DNA from: Marinosulfonomonas sp.
GTDB taxonomy: Bacteria; Pseudomonadota; Alphaproteobacteria; Rhodobacterales; Rhodobacteraceae
DNA length: 41,994 nucleotides
Direction of reading: 5' to 3'
Assembly (NCBI GenBank): GCA_015488685.1
Contig: WFNH01000053.1
Coordinates: 1-41,994 of the forward strand
Numbering within the stretch: the first letter of the stretch is position 1; every line of letters starts with the position of its first letter. The notes beneath the pieces were generated by a model, which was not told the DNA's origin, made no database searches, and saw nothing but the letters and a program-made list of their open reading frames with translations. The translations under genes and the position numbers were made by a program. This document shows positions 1 through 8,527 of the stretch, in pieces.

Positions 1-1
1 G

Positions 2-925
<924 letters not shown>

Positions 926-931
926 AGGCGC

Positions 932-954
932 TGCCCCGGATCAGGTCCGGGGCA
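932..954. repeat. Dispersed GC palindrome, copy 1
   Basis: A 23-base unit reading TGCCCCGGA, TCAGG, TCCGGGGCA, with 9-base perfect arms. The same core occurs twice more at 27571-27630. It lies between the converging uvrA and DUF2892 genes, where it could also act as a bidirectional transcription stop, although no T-run follows. Palindromes of this type are frequent between genes in alphaproteobacteria. Confidence 0.75.
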
Positions 955-963
955 ACATATCAA

Positions 964-1173
964 TCAGCTTTCGCTTTTGTTTTTCAACGGGCAGGTGTTT
1001 AGGCCCAGCAGCGTATAAGCGGGGCAACTGGACATCAGGCTGGTGGCCAGCGGGATGATCCCGATCAGCAGCCAGGGGCTGGCATTGTCCATCACGAAAT
1101 AGGCGATGATCAGAGCAGCGCCGACAACAAAGCGGATGATACGGTCAATATTACCTACGTTTTTCTTAAGCAT
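964..1173 (-). CDS. DUF2892 (YgaP-like) small inner-membrane protein
   Basis: A 69-residue protein with two hydrophobic segments (about residues 11-27 and 33-47) and the family pattern NVGNIDRIIRFVVGAALI near the N-terminus. It resembles the free-standing YgaP transmembrane domain. The C-terminal stretch has a CPAY and a CPLK cysteine, as is common in the family. The role is unknown; relatives are often found with rhodanese or sulfur genes, which are absent here. The ATG is preceded by a good ribosome-binding site (AAGGAGA). It lies downstream of the Crp/Fnr gene on the same strand. A palindrome at 1235-1249, about 32 bases upstream of a TAGATT box, suggests activation by a Crp-type protein (inference). 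Confidence 0.85.
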   Translation of the reverse strand: MLKKNVGNIDRIIRFVVGAALIIAYFVMDNASPWLLIGIIPLATSLMSSCPAYTLLGLNTCPLKNKSES

Positions 1174-1234
1174 GGGAAGTCTCCTTGGTTAAACCCGATT
1201 AAGTGTAATCTAACCGATTCCCCCTGCTGTTGTC

Positions 1235-1249
1235 TGTGACAGGGTCACA
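1235..1249 (-). promoter_or_regulatory. Crp-like palindrome upstream of the DUF2892 gene
   Basis: TGTGAC-AGG-GTCACA is a perfect 6-base inverted repeat close to the Crp consensus (TGTGA-N6-TCACA, here with a 5-base spacer). It overlaps the stop codon of the Crp/Fnr gene. Its centre is about 32 bases upstream of a possible -10 box (minus-strand TAGATT, 1207-1212), the distance expected for class II activation. Binding by the adjacent regulator is an inference. Confidence 0.4.
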
Positions 1250-1901
1250 TAGGCTCGTTTGCAAGGGTTTGCAGGGCATCTGCATCAACAATTTGCAACG
1301 TGCCGCGCCCTGTTTTCACCCAGCCCCGTCGCGACCATGCATCCAACCTGCGTGAAATCACTTCGCGGGCGCTGCCCACCGCTGTGGCAAGGTCTTGTTG
1401 GGTGACACTTAGCGATCCATCTATATCCGAATGCGCCAGCAAATGCGCGGCTAGGCGGCATTCGACCCGTTGAAATGCAACCTTTTCAAGTAGTTGCATC
1501 ATGGTTTGCATCCGTCCGGCAAAGGCGGTGAACACCAAGGCACGGAAGGTATGCGAGGCGTCCAGCAGGTCCATGAACATCGCGCGGGGAAGCAGTACCA
1601 GCCTGCTGTCACTTTCTGCAACGGCTTCGGCTGTGTAATCATCACCGCCTAACAGGCCCAAAGTGCTTTGGATACAGGATTGCCCGGGGGCAACTTCATA
1701 GAGCAGAATTTCGCGCCCCGTTGCGCCGGTCAGTGATACATTCACCTTGCCCGACAGCACCACGACATAGCCTTTAACCGAGTCGCCGGGGGAAAACAGG
1801 ATGGCCCCTTTGGGGACATCCATTGGCGTTAACGTATCCAAACGGGCCGTGGTTTCGGCATCTAACCCCGCAAGATCAGGCGCCTGTGAAACCCAACCCA
1901 T
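1245..1901 (-). CDS. Crp/Fnr-family transcriptional regulator
   Basis: About 218 residues: an N-terminal cyclic-nucleotide-binding-like beta-barrel (about residues 15-130), a dimerisation helix, and a C-terminal winged helix (VTQQDLATAVGSAREVISRRL). There is no N-terminal cysteine cluster of the FNR type; only isolated cysteines are seen, so an oxygen-sensing 4Fe-4S cluster is unlikely. The effector cannot be told from sequence. The ATG at 1901 overlaps the mmsB stop codon by one base; a GTG one codon earlier (1904) is an alternative. This coupling makes it the last gene of the valine-catabolic run. It might control that operon or the DUF2892 gene downstream, which has a Crp-like palindrome; neither is shown. 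Confidence 0.9.
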   Translation of the reverse strand: MGWVSQAPDLAGLDAETTARLDTLTPMDVPKGAILFSPGDSVKGYVVVLSGKVNVSLTGATGREILLYEVAPGQSCIQSTLGLLGGDDYTAEAVAESDSRLVLLPRAMFMDLLDASHTFRALVFTAFAGRMQTMMQLLEKVAFQRVECRLAAHLLAHSDIDGSLSVTQQDLATAVGSAREVISRRLDAWSRRGWVKTGRGTLQIVDADALQTLANEPM

Positions 1902-2773
1902 CACCCGCGATGGCGTTTTTCAAAACGGGGGAGCATTGCGCTAAAGTCCATTCCCTTGCCACCTTCCTGTTCAACGAATTGTGCATACAGATCCGTTGCA
2001 GAATGCCCCATCGGCGTGTCGGCGTCCACCGCTTCGGCAGCCTGTTGTGACAGACGCAAATCTTTCAGCATCAATTCAGCGGCAAAACCCGGCTGGTAAT
2101 CATTATCGGCAGGCGAAGTAGGGCCGACACCGGGGGCGGGGCAATAGGCGTTCATGGTCCAGCTGTAACCGGACGAGGTGCTGACCACGTCGAACATTTT
2201 CTGACGGTCCAGTCCCAGTTTATCGGCCAGGGCAAAGGCCTCGCAGGTGGCGATCATGGTGACGCCAAGGATCATGTTGTTGCAGATTTTTGCCGATTGG
2301 CCAGCGCCGGAATCACCGCAATGCACGGCCTTTTGGCCCATCACATCAAACAGCGGGTTCACCTTGGCAAAGGCTTCTTCACTGCCACCAGCCATAAAGG
2401 TCAGCGTGCCACCAGAAGCACCACCAACACCGCCAGAAACGGGGGCATCCACGGTCATTACGCCAGCGGCATCGGCCTGCTCGGCCACCGCGCGGGCACT
2501 TTCCACATCGACGGTCGAACAATCCAGCAGCACCGCGCCCTTGTCCATCGCAGGGATGATTTCATTCGCGACAGAGCGCAGGATCGCGCCGTTGGGCAGC
2601 ATGGTGATCACCACGTCCTGCCCTTTGGCGGCATCAGTGGCGTTTTCGGCTTTGGCCACACCTTCGGGGCAGGGGGCTTGCAGGTCAAACCCTGTTACAT
2701 CATGGCCCGCCTTGGCCAGATTGTCCGCCATCGGGGCGCCCATGTTGCCAAGGCCAATAAATCCGACTTTCAT
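1901..2773 (-). CDS. mmsB: 3-hydroxyisobutyrate dehydrogenase
   Basis: 290 residues, normal for the family. It oxidises 3-hydroxyisobutyrate to methylmalonate semialdehyde with NAD+ in valine breakdown. The N-terminal Rossmann motif GFIGLGNMGAPMA is followed by the substrate-site segment DAPVSGGVGGASGGTL (about residues 109-123) and the catalytic lysine in GAGQSAKICNN (K162). The ATG has an upstream AAGGGAGA ribosome-binding site. It starts 12 bases after the hydrolase gene ends, so the two are co-transcribed. The product feeds MmsA, encoded at 6926-8425. Assignment to MmsB rather than another beta-hydroxyacid dehydrogenase rests on both sequence pattern and neighbours. Confidence 0.95.
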   Translation of the reverse strand: MKVGFIGLGNMGAPMADNLAKAGHDVTGFDLQAPCPEGVAKAENATDAAKGQDVVITMLPNGAILRSVANEIIPAMDKGAVLLDCSTVDVESARAVAEQADAAGVMTVDAPVSGGVGGASGGTLTFMAGGSEEAFAKVNPLFDVMGQKAVHCGDSGAGQSAKICNNMILGVTMIATCEAFALADKLGLDRQKMFDVVSTSSGYSWTMNAYCPAPGVGPTSPADNDYQPGFAAELMLKDLRLSQQAAEAVDADTPMGHSATDLYAQFVEQEGGKGMDFSAMLPRFEKRHRG

Positions 2774-2785
2774 TTCGTTTCTCCC

Positions 2786-3814
2786 TTAAAGTTTCAGCGC
2801 ATCCGCCCCAAGCGGCAGCAGCATTTTTGTGACGTCCAGATCAACGGGATCACCCAGTTTGTGTTTCCATTTCGGCTTGCGGTCCTTGTCGATGATCGCG
2901 GCGCGGATGCCCTCGATGAAATCGGCGTGCTCCATTGAGCGGTAGGTAAAGCGGTATTCCAGATCCAGCGCGCGGCGGATGTCGTCGGTGCCGCGCAAAC
3001 GGTGCACCATTTCCACTGCACAGCCCATCGACAAAGGCGCGTTGCGGCCCAGCGATTTCAGGGTTGCAGTGGTAAACTCGGTTTCATCGGACTGAAGCGA
3101 ACGCAGAATATCGCCCAGCGTCTCGCCGCCAAAATGTTTGTTGATCTCGGCCTCTTGCCCTTTCAGGCGGCCATGATCCGCGGTCTGGGCGGCCTGATCA
3201 ATCAGGGTCCAGTCACCGCTTTTCACCAGCGCCGCGGTTATCGTGGGCCAGTCGGATTCGGGGATGTAGTAATCGGCAAAGCCTGCATAAATCGCATCAT
3301 CCGCCCCCAGCCGTGCGCCGGTGGTGCCGATGTATTCGCCCAGCCGTCCGGGCGCGCGGGCCAGGATCAACGAGCCACCCACATCCGGCACCAGACCGAT
3401 GCCGCATTCCGGCATGGCGATCTGGCTGCTGTCGCCGACGATCCGGTGGCTGCCGTGACAGCCCACACCAACGCCGCCACCCATGGTAAACCCCTGCATC
3501 AGGCTGGCCACGGGTTTGGGAAATTCGAACAGTTTGGCGTTCATCCGGTATTCATCGCGCCAGAACCTGCGCCCGTATTCATAATCACCGCGTTTGCCGC
3601 TGGCATACATTTCGGCAATATCGCCGCCCGCACAAAATGCCCGATCCCCAGCCGCATCAATCAGCAGCATTTTAACGTCGTCATCCGCGCACCACGCATC
3701 CAGCGCCTTTTCAATCTCAAGACACATCTCGTAAGTCAGCGCATTCAGCGCCTCGGGGCGGTGCAAGGTGATCCGCCCCAGCCTGCCATCTTTGCGAATG
3801 TCGATTTCGGCCAT
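2786..3814 (-). CDS. 3-hydroxyisobutyryl-CoA hydrolase (enoyl-CoA hydratase superfamily)
   Basis: 342 residues, longer than a simple crotonase (~260) and matching the HIBCH class. It releases free 3-hydroxyisobutyrate from its CoA ester, which removes the need to pass toxic methacrylyl-CoA onwards. Visible are the CoA/oxyanion segment FCAGGDIAEMY (about residues 60-70), the second oxyanion loop QGFTMGGGVG, and PECGIGLVPDVGGS holding E136 and D144, spaced as the catalytic Glu/Asp pair of human HIBCH. It directly abuts the acyl-CoA dehydrogenase gene (no bases between stop and start) and precedes mmsB. A true methacrylyl-CoA hydratase, needed one step earlier, is not in the window. Confidence 0.93.
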   Translation of the reverse strand: MAEIDIRKDGRLGRITLHRPEALNALTYEMCLEIEKALDAWCADDDVKMLLIDAAGDRAFCAGGDIAEMYASGKRGDYEYGRRFWRDEYRMNAKLFEFPKPVASLMQGFTMGGGVGVGCHGSHRIVGDSSQIAMPECGIGLVPDVGGSLILARAPGRLGEYIGTTGARLGADDAIYAGFADYYIPESDWPTITAALVKSGDWTLIDQAAQTADHGRLKGQEAEINKHFGGETLGDILRSLQSDETEFTTATLKSLGRNAPLSMGCAVEMVHRLRGTDDIRRALDLEYRFTYRSMEHADFIEGIRAAIIDKDRKPKWKHKLGDPVDLDVTKMLLPLGADALKL

Positions 3815-4960
3815 CTACCCGCGCTCCGCCAGCATTTGCCGCGCTGTGATCATGCGCATGATTTCATTGGTGCCCTCAAGGATTTCATGCACCCGTAAAT
3901 CGCGCACCAGTTTTTCGATACCGTAATCGGCCAGATAGCCATAACCGCCATGCAGTTGCAGGCACTGGTTCACCACTTTGCTGCCGGCCTCGGTGACAAA
4001 TTTTTTGGCCATAGCGCAGTATTTCGTAGCATCCGGCGAGCCCTGATCCAGCTTCCAAGCGGCCTGATGCAGGAACACCCGCGCCGCAGCCATTTCGATT
4101 TCCATATCCGCCAAACGGAATTGCAGCGCCTGAAACTGGTCAATCGGGCGGCCAAACGCCTTGCGCTCGCCCATATACTCCAACGTTTTGGTCAGCGCGG
4201 CCTGTGCACCCCCAAGCGAGCAGGCGGAAATATTCAAACGCCCCCCGTCCAGACCTTTCATCGCATAAGTGAACCCCATGCCCAGTTCCCCCAGCAGGTT
4301 GCCCGCCGGTATCTGGCAATTATCCAGTTGCACCTGACGGGTCGGTTGACTGCGCCAGCCCATCTTTTCCTCAAGCCCGCCAAAACTCAGGCCCTCGGTG
4401 CCATCGTCAATTACAAAGGCGGAAATCCCCTTGGGGCCGTCGCCACCGCTGCGGGCCATGACGATATAGGCGTCCGAATAGCCGCCGCCGGAAATAAAGG
4501 CCTTGGTGCCGGTCAGGGTAAAGCCTGCGCCGGTTTCAACCGCTTTGGTTTTGAGTGCTGCCGCATCCGAGCCGCTGGCGGGTTCGGTCAGGCAGTAGGA
4601 AAAAAACGTCTCCATCGTGATGGCGCGGGGCAGGTATTTTTCGCGCAATTCAGGCGAGGCGAATTTATCCAGCATCGCCGCGCACATGTTGTGGATCGAC
4701 AGGAAGGCCGCAACGGACGGGCAGGCCATCGACAGCGCCTCGAACACCAGTGTTGCGTCAAGTCGGGTCAGGCCAGCGCCTCCGTTTTCCTCGGACACAT
4801 ACAGCCCGCCAAAGCCCAGTTCGGCCAGTTTGGGCCACAGGTCTTTGGGGATATCGCCGGATTTTTCCCATTCTTGGGCAAAGGGGGCGATATGTTCCTC
4901 GCCAAACGCCTTGGCCATGTCGAAAATCAGGGTTTGTTCTTCGGTCAGTGCAAAATCCAT
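3815..4960 (-). CDS. Acyl-CoA dehydrogenase, probably isobutyryl-CoA dehydrogenase
   Basis: 381 residues from the chosen ATG (MDFALTEEQ), the usual start of this family; a GGGGAAG ribosome-binding site precedes it. An in-frame start 45 bases earlier is possible but would add an atypical leader. Family signatures: CLTEPASGSDAAAL (FAD/substrate segment) and the C-terminal ILEGTNEIMR, with E362 as the predicted catalytic base. It oxidises an acyl-CoA to the 2-enoyl-CoA and passes electrons to ETF. The isobutyryl-CoA assignment comes from its place as first gene of the run with HIBCH and mmsB. The short-branched-chain 2-methylbutyryl-CoA enzyme is the main alternative. Confidence 0.9.
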   Translation of the reverse strand: MDFALTEEQTLIFDMAKAFGEEHIAPFAQEWEKSGDIPKDLWPKLAELGFGGLYVSEENGGAGLTRLDATLVFEALSMACPSVAAFLSIHNMCAAMLDKFASPELREKYLPRAITMETFFSYCLTEPASGSDAAALKTKAVETGAGFTLTGTKAFISGGGYSDAYIVMARSGGDGPKGISAFVIDDGTEGLSFGGLEEKMGWRSQPTRQVQLDNCQIPAGNLLGELGMGFTYAMKGLDGGRLNISACSLGGAQAALTKTLEYMGERKAFGRPIDQFQALQFRLADMEIEMAAARVFLHQAAWKLDQGSPDATKYCAMAKKFVTEAGSKVVNQCLQLHGGYGYLADYGIEKLVRDLRVHEILEGTNEIMRMITARQMLAERG

Positions 4961-5053
4961 GGTCTTCCCCGCAGCAGATGAATTGAACGCCTGTTTAATT
5001 TCCAATTCTTACAGGAGTTTTGCAAGCGACAACTTGAGAGCGCCGGTTGCCCC

Positions 5054-5098
5054 GAAATCTTCAAAAGATTTCAGCCTGTTTTCTTTGTAAGAAAACAG
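5054..5098. repeat. Two tandem perfect hairpins upstream of the acyl-CoA dehydrogenase
   Basis: Hairpin A: GAAATCTT (5054-5061), CAA, AAGATTTC (5065-5072). Hairpin B: CTGTTTTCTT (5076-5085), TGT, AAGAAAACAG (5089-5098). Both are perfect. They lie between the end of the ligase gene (5121) and the start of the dehydrogenase gene (4960), so they may terminate or process the ligase transcript. There is no terminal T-run on either strand. Confidence 0.6.
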
Positions 5099-5120
5099 TT
5101 CCGCCCGCGAATATGCGTTG

Positions 5121-6254
5121 TCACAGATCGGCGTGATATTCCTCGATCAGGTGTCGCACCACATCGCGCAGGGCGTCATCCGTTGATTTTCCAGCCTGGA
5201 TCGCAGCCTGATAGGCGGTACGCTGGCGTTCGGAACTGTTGCCGTTCTTGGTGATCTGAAGGGCGTTTTCAATTTCAGCTGTACAGTTCAGCGCCTTGGC
5301 GTCCTGCGCCAGCAAATCAATCATTTCCTGCACCAGTTCGTCCATCGGCACAATTTCACCACGGCCAAAATCAATCAGCCCGCCGGTGGCACCATAGCGT
5401 TGCGCGCGCCAGCGATTTTCGGAAACAAGGAAGTTGTCATAAAGCCGCCAGCGCTGGTTTTTCTTGGACAGACGCCACAACATCCGCGTTAAACACTGGG
5501 TCAGCGCCGCAAGGGACAGGGCATGTTCCAGACGCGGGGAAACATCGCAAATCCTTGATTCAATGGTGGGAAACCGTGACGAGGGGCGCAAATCCCACCA
5601 GATTTTGCTGCTGTCCTCGATCACGCCCAGCCCGACCAACGCCTGAACCGATCGTTCGAATTCGCCCCAGCTGCGCAGTTGCGGCGGCAGGCCGGTGCGG
5701 GGCAGGTTGTCAAACACTGTCAGCCGGTAACTGGCCAGACCGGTGTCATCGCCCTGCCAAAAGGGCGACGAGGTGGACAGCGCCAGCAGATGCGGCAGAA
5801 AATAGGTCAGCTGGTTCATCAGATCGATGCGCAGGTCTTTTTGACCAATGCCCACATGCACATGCATGCCGCAAATCAGCATCCGCCGCACCACGCCGGC
5901 CAGATCATTGCGCAGGGCGTTGTAGCGATCCTTGTCAGTGTGATGCTGGTCCTTCCAGTCGGCAAAGGGATGGCACGAGGCCGCGATCGGCACCAAACCG
6001 TGATCAGCGGCGCGGTTGGAAATGCAGGCGCGCAGGCGTTTCAGGTCTTCGCGGGCCTCACCAATGGTCTGACACACTTTGGTTCCGACCTCGATCTGGC
6101 ATTGCAGAAATTCGGGGCTGACCTGACCGTCCATTTCGGCCATGCAACTGTCCATCAACGCCTGTGGGGCGCGGGCCAGTTCCAGCGTTTGGGCATCGAC
6201 CAGTAGGTATTCTTCTTCGACCCCCATGGTGAAAGGCGGCTCTTGAAACGGCAT
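5121..6254 (-). CDS. YbdK-type carboxylate-amine ligase (GCS2 family)
   Basis: 377 residues, the usual length of the YbdK/GCS2 group, which includes proteins with weak glutamate-cysteine ligase activity. Motifs: the start [17 protein letters not shown] (ATP/metal-binding glutamates), HPFADW, and CGMHVHVGI around residue 150. The physiological substrate of this group is usually unknown. Start ATG at 6254 has a GGGGAGGA ribosome-binding site, and a perfect TATAAT lies just upstream (minus strand, 6278-6273), giving a very short leader if used; I see no matching -35 box. It sits in the same direction as the valine genes but is separated from the dehydrogenase by 160 bases with two hairpins, so it is probably its own unit. 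Confidence 0.88.
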   Translation of the reverse strand: MPFQEPPFTMGVEEEYLLVDAQTLELARAPQALMDSCMAEMDGQVSPEFLQCQIEVGTKVCQTIGEAREDLKRLRACISNRAADHGLVPIAASCHPFADWKDQHHTDKDRYNALRNDLAGVVRRMLICGMHVHVGIGQKDLRIDLMNQLTYFLPHLLALSTSSPFWQGDDTGLASYRLTVFDNLPRTGLPPQLRSWGEFERSVQALVGLGVIEDSSKIWWDLRPSSRFPTIESRICDVSPRLEHALSLAALTQCLTRMLWRLSKKNQRWRLYDNFLVSENRWRAQRYGATGGLIDFGRGEIVPMDELVQEMIDLLAQDAKALNCTAEIENALQITKNGNSSERQRTAYQAAIQAGKSTDDALRDVVRHLIEEYHADL

Positions 6255-6315
6255 GGCGTCCTCCCCTTTGTAATTATATGGGCAGGATTGCAGGGGTTTT
6301 GGATTCTGGCAAGGG

Positions 6316-6738
6316 CTAGCTGAATTGGTTTAGCAATTCCGGCAGGGTGCCTTTGCGGCATCCCAGCAGGGCTTCGGCTTCGGACATATCCGAAACGATC
6401 CGGCGCACAACGGGTGTATCCAGCTTGTCCCAGGACCGAATGACCAATGAGGCGGCTTCCATCGCGATGGGTGTCGGTGCGACAACAACGCTCAGGATAT
6501 CCGATCTGGAACTTGCCACCAGCTCCGCAATTCTGGCTTGTGCCATCATTACCTTGACGTATTCACGTTTAAGATTGGTGAGGCGGGTCAGGTCGATCAG
6601 GTGTTTGAAATCAAGGCTAAAGTCCGGATGGTCGCGGACCCCTTCAACAACAGACAGGTAATCGTCAATTGTTACGGTTCCGCTGTAGCGTACATAAACA
6701 AGGCTGTGCTCCGGAAAAAGGCGAAAGAAATAGGCCAA
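6316..6738 (-). CDS. Small protein of unknown function, possibly STAS/SpoIIAA-like
   Basis: I do not recognise the family with certainty. The chosen start is TTG at 6738 with a GAGGA ribosome-binding site about 8 bases away, giving 140 residues. The frame stays open upstream into the end of mmsA (to 6957), but that extension is low in typical protein composition and crosses the mmsA terminator hairpin, so I reject it. The pattern is alternating beta/alpha: [21 protein letters not shown], then [13 protein letters not shown] (a beta-strand ending in Asp as in STAS-like folds), then [13 protein letters not shown], and a final [17 protein letters not shown]. No membrane segment or catalytic motif is visible. 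It lies between mmsA and the YbdK-type gene on the same strand. Confidence 0.7.
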   Translation of the reverse strand: MAYFFRLFPEHSLVYVRYSGTVTIDDYLSVVEGVRDHPDFSLDFKHLIDLTRLTNLKREYVKVMMAQARIAELVASSRSDILSVVVAPTPIAMEAASLVIRSWDKLDTPVVRRIVSDMSEAEALLGCRKGTLPELLNQFS

Positions 6739-6865
6739 AGGGTATCCTCGGTTGTCTTGAAACGTGATTGTCTCGGGCTTTGCGGGGCGTATTGGAATGA
6801 AAAATGTTAGTGGTAAATGAAAAATGGCACAATGGTATATTGGTATATCGTGTAACGGCTTTGAA

Positions 6866-6894
6866 GCAACCCCGCCACGGAATGGCGGAGTTGC
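6866..6894 (-). terminator. Probable mmsA terminator hairpin
   Basis: GCAACCCCGCCA (6866-6877), loop CGGAA, TGGCGGAGTTGC (6883-6894): a 12-base stem with one mismatch, placed 32 bases after the mmsA stop codon on the minus strand. Only a short TTC follows, so termination may be weak and could allow read-through into the downstream small gene. Confidence 0.6.
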
Positions 6895-6925
6895 TGTGTT
6901 ACCCTGTGCTAAAGGGTATTGAACC

Positions 6926-8425
6926 TTAATCGAACGCCTTGAAGTGGAATTCGCCACCTTCTTTCAGGCCTGATGGCCAGCGCGATGTCACGGTTTTGGT
7001 GCGGGTGAAGAATTTGAACGCATCCGGACCGTGCTGGTTCAGGTCGCCAAAGCCGGATTTCTTCCAGCCGCCAAAGGTGTGATAGGCCAGCGGAACCGGG
7101 ATGGGCACGTTGATACCGACCATACCGATGTTGATCCGGTTGGCAAAATCACGCGCCGTGTCGCCATCGCGGGTAAAGATCGCGGTACCGTTGCCGTATT
7201 CGTGGTCCATGGCATAGCCGATGGCCTCTTCGTAGGTTTCGGCGCGCACGGTGCACAGGACAGGGCCGAAGATTTCGGTCTTGTAGATGTCCATATCTGT
7301 TGTGACGTTGTCGAACAGGTGCGGGCCAACGAAAAAACCGTCTTCATAGCCTTGCAATTTGAAGTCGCGATTGTCGACCACCAGATTGGCGCCCTGGTCA
7401 ACACCGGTCTGGATCAGACGCAGGATGTTTTCCTTGGCGGCAGCGGTGATAACCGGGCCGTAATCGACATCATCACCGTCGGTGTATGGGGCAACGCGCA
7501 ATTTTTCGATCCGCGGCACCAGTTTTTCGATCAGTTTGTCTGCGGTTTCCTTGCCCACCGGGACGGCCACCGAAATGGCCATGCAGCGTTCGCCGGCCGC
7601 GCCGAAACCGGCCCCGACCAGCGCATCTGCCGCCTGATCCATATCGGCGTCGGGCATGATGATCATGTGGTTTTTCGCACCACCGAAACACTGGGCACGT
7701 TTGCCGTTGGCACAGGCGCGGCTGTAGATATACTGCGCAATCGGGGTCGAGCCGACAAAGCCGACAGCCTGGATTGTTTCATTGTCAAGGATCGCATCAA
7801 CCGCTTCCTTGTCGCCGTTCACCACTTGCAGGATGCCATCGGGCAGGCCGGCTTCGGCAAACAGTTCGGCAATCATCAACGGCACGGAAGGGTCGCGTTC
7901 GGACGGTTTCATGATTACGGCATTGCCGCAAGCCAGCGCAGGGCCAACCTGCCACAGCGGAATCATTGCGGGAAAGTTGAACGGTGCGATGGCGGCCGTT
8001 ACACCCAGCGGCTGGCGCATGGAATACATGTCGATGCCGGGGCCGGCGTTGTCGCTGTATTCGCCCTTCAGCATTTGTGGGGCGCCGATGCAATACTCGA
8101 TCACTTCCAGACCACGTTGCACGTCGCCACGGGCGTCAGGCAGGGTTTTACCGTGTTCACGGCTCAGGGCTTCGGCCAGTTTATCCATGTCGCGGTTCAG
8201 CAAGTGAACCATCGCCATCATCACGCGGCCACGTTTCTGCGGGTTCAGCGCGCCCCATGCGGGCTGGGCTTTGGCGGCAACCTCGATGGCTGCATCCATT
8301 TCGGCCTTGTTGGCCAGGGCGACCTTGCCTTGAACTTCGCCAGTGGCGGGGTTCAGGATGTCGGCCATGCGGCCTGACGTGCCTTTGGTGACTTTGCTGT
8401 CAACAAAATGGTGAATTTCGTACAT
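6926..8425 (-). CDS. mmsA: Methylmalonate-semialdehyde dehydrogenase (CoA-acylating)
   Basis: 499 residues, an aldehyde dehydrogenase superfamily member of the MmsA group. It converts methylmalonate semialdehyde to propionyl-CoA and CO2 with NAD+ and CoA, the last specific step of valine (and thymine) breakdown. Features: APFNFPAMIPLW near residue 150, KPSERDPS (cofactor site), VGSTPIA, GGAKNHMI (about 248-255) and the catalytic cysteine C281 in GERCMA. The ATG has a strong GAGGAGGA ribosome-binding site. Transcription is divergent from the LysR gene across 102 bases that carry a repeated TTGCA motif, so LysR control is likely. It is separated from the other mms genes by two genes. Confidence 0.97.
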   Translation of the reverse strand: MYEIHHFVDSKVTKGTSGRMADILNPATGEVQGKVALANKAEMDAAIEVAAKAQPAWGALNPQKRGRVMMAMVHLLNRDMDKLAEALSREHGKTLPDARGDVQRGLEVIEYCIGAPQMLKGEYSDNAGPGIDMYSMRQPLGVTAAIAPFNFPAMIPLWQVGPALACGNAVIMKPSERDPSVPLMIAELFAEAGLPDGILQVVNGDKEAVDAILDNETIQAVGFVGSTPIAQYIYSRACANGKRAQCFGGAKNHMIIMPDADMDQAADALVGAGFGAAGERCMAISVAVPVGKETADKLIEKLVPRIEKLRVAPYTDGDDVDYGPVITAAAKENILRLIQTGVDQGANLVVDNRDFKLQGYEDGFFVGPHLFDNVTTDMDIYKTEIFGPVLCTVRAETYEEAIGYAMDHEYGNGTAIFTRDGDTARDFANRINIGMVGINVPIPVPLAYHTFGGWKKSGFGDLNQHGPDAFKFFTRTKTVTSRWPSGLKEGGEFHFKAFD

Positions 8426-8463
8426 AGAATCCTCCTCGGGTTAAACTCCCGCGCAGAATATCC

Positions 8464-8518
8464 TTGCATAAATACAATGAAAAGAGGCACTTTCCCAAAG
8501 GAGCTTTGCAATAATACA
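8464..8518. promoter_or_regulatory. Direct repeat in the mmsA/LysR divergent region
   Basis: TTGCATAAATACA (8464-8476) and TTGCAATAATACA (8506-8518) match at 11 of 13 positions and are 42 bases apart, four helical turns, on the same face. They lie between two divergent start codons. This is a plausible binding region for the LysR protein, which usually binds its own divergent promoter; not demonstrated. Confidence 0.4.
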
Positions 8519-8527
8519 GGTATAGAG

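Noticed and set aside
3950-4981. Plus-strand open frame of 343 codons opposite the acyl-CoA dehydrogenase
   Set aside because: Shadow of a well-supported gene; no family pattern.
6739-6957. N-terminal extension of the small protein next to mmsA
   Set aside because: Would overlap the mmsA coding end and its hairpin, and lacks a ribosome-binding site; the TTG at 6738 has one.
7031-8377. Long plus-strand open frame (448 codons) opposite mmsA
   Set aside because: It is antisense to a clear aldehyde dehydrogenase; it has no ribosome-binding site and a His/Gly/Arg-rich shadow composition typical of high-GC third-position bias.
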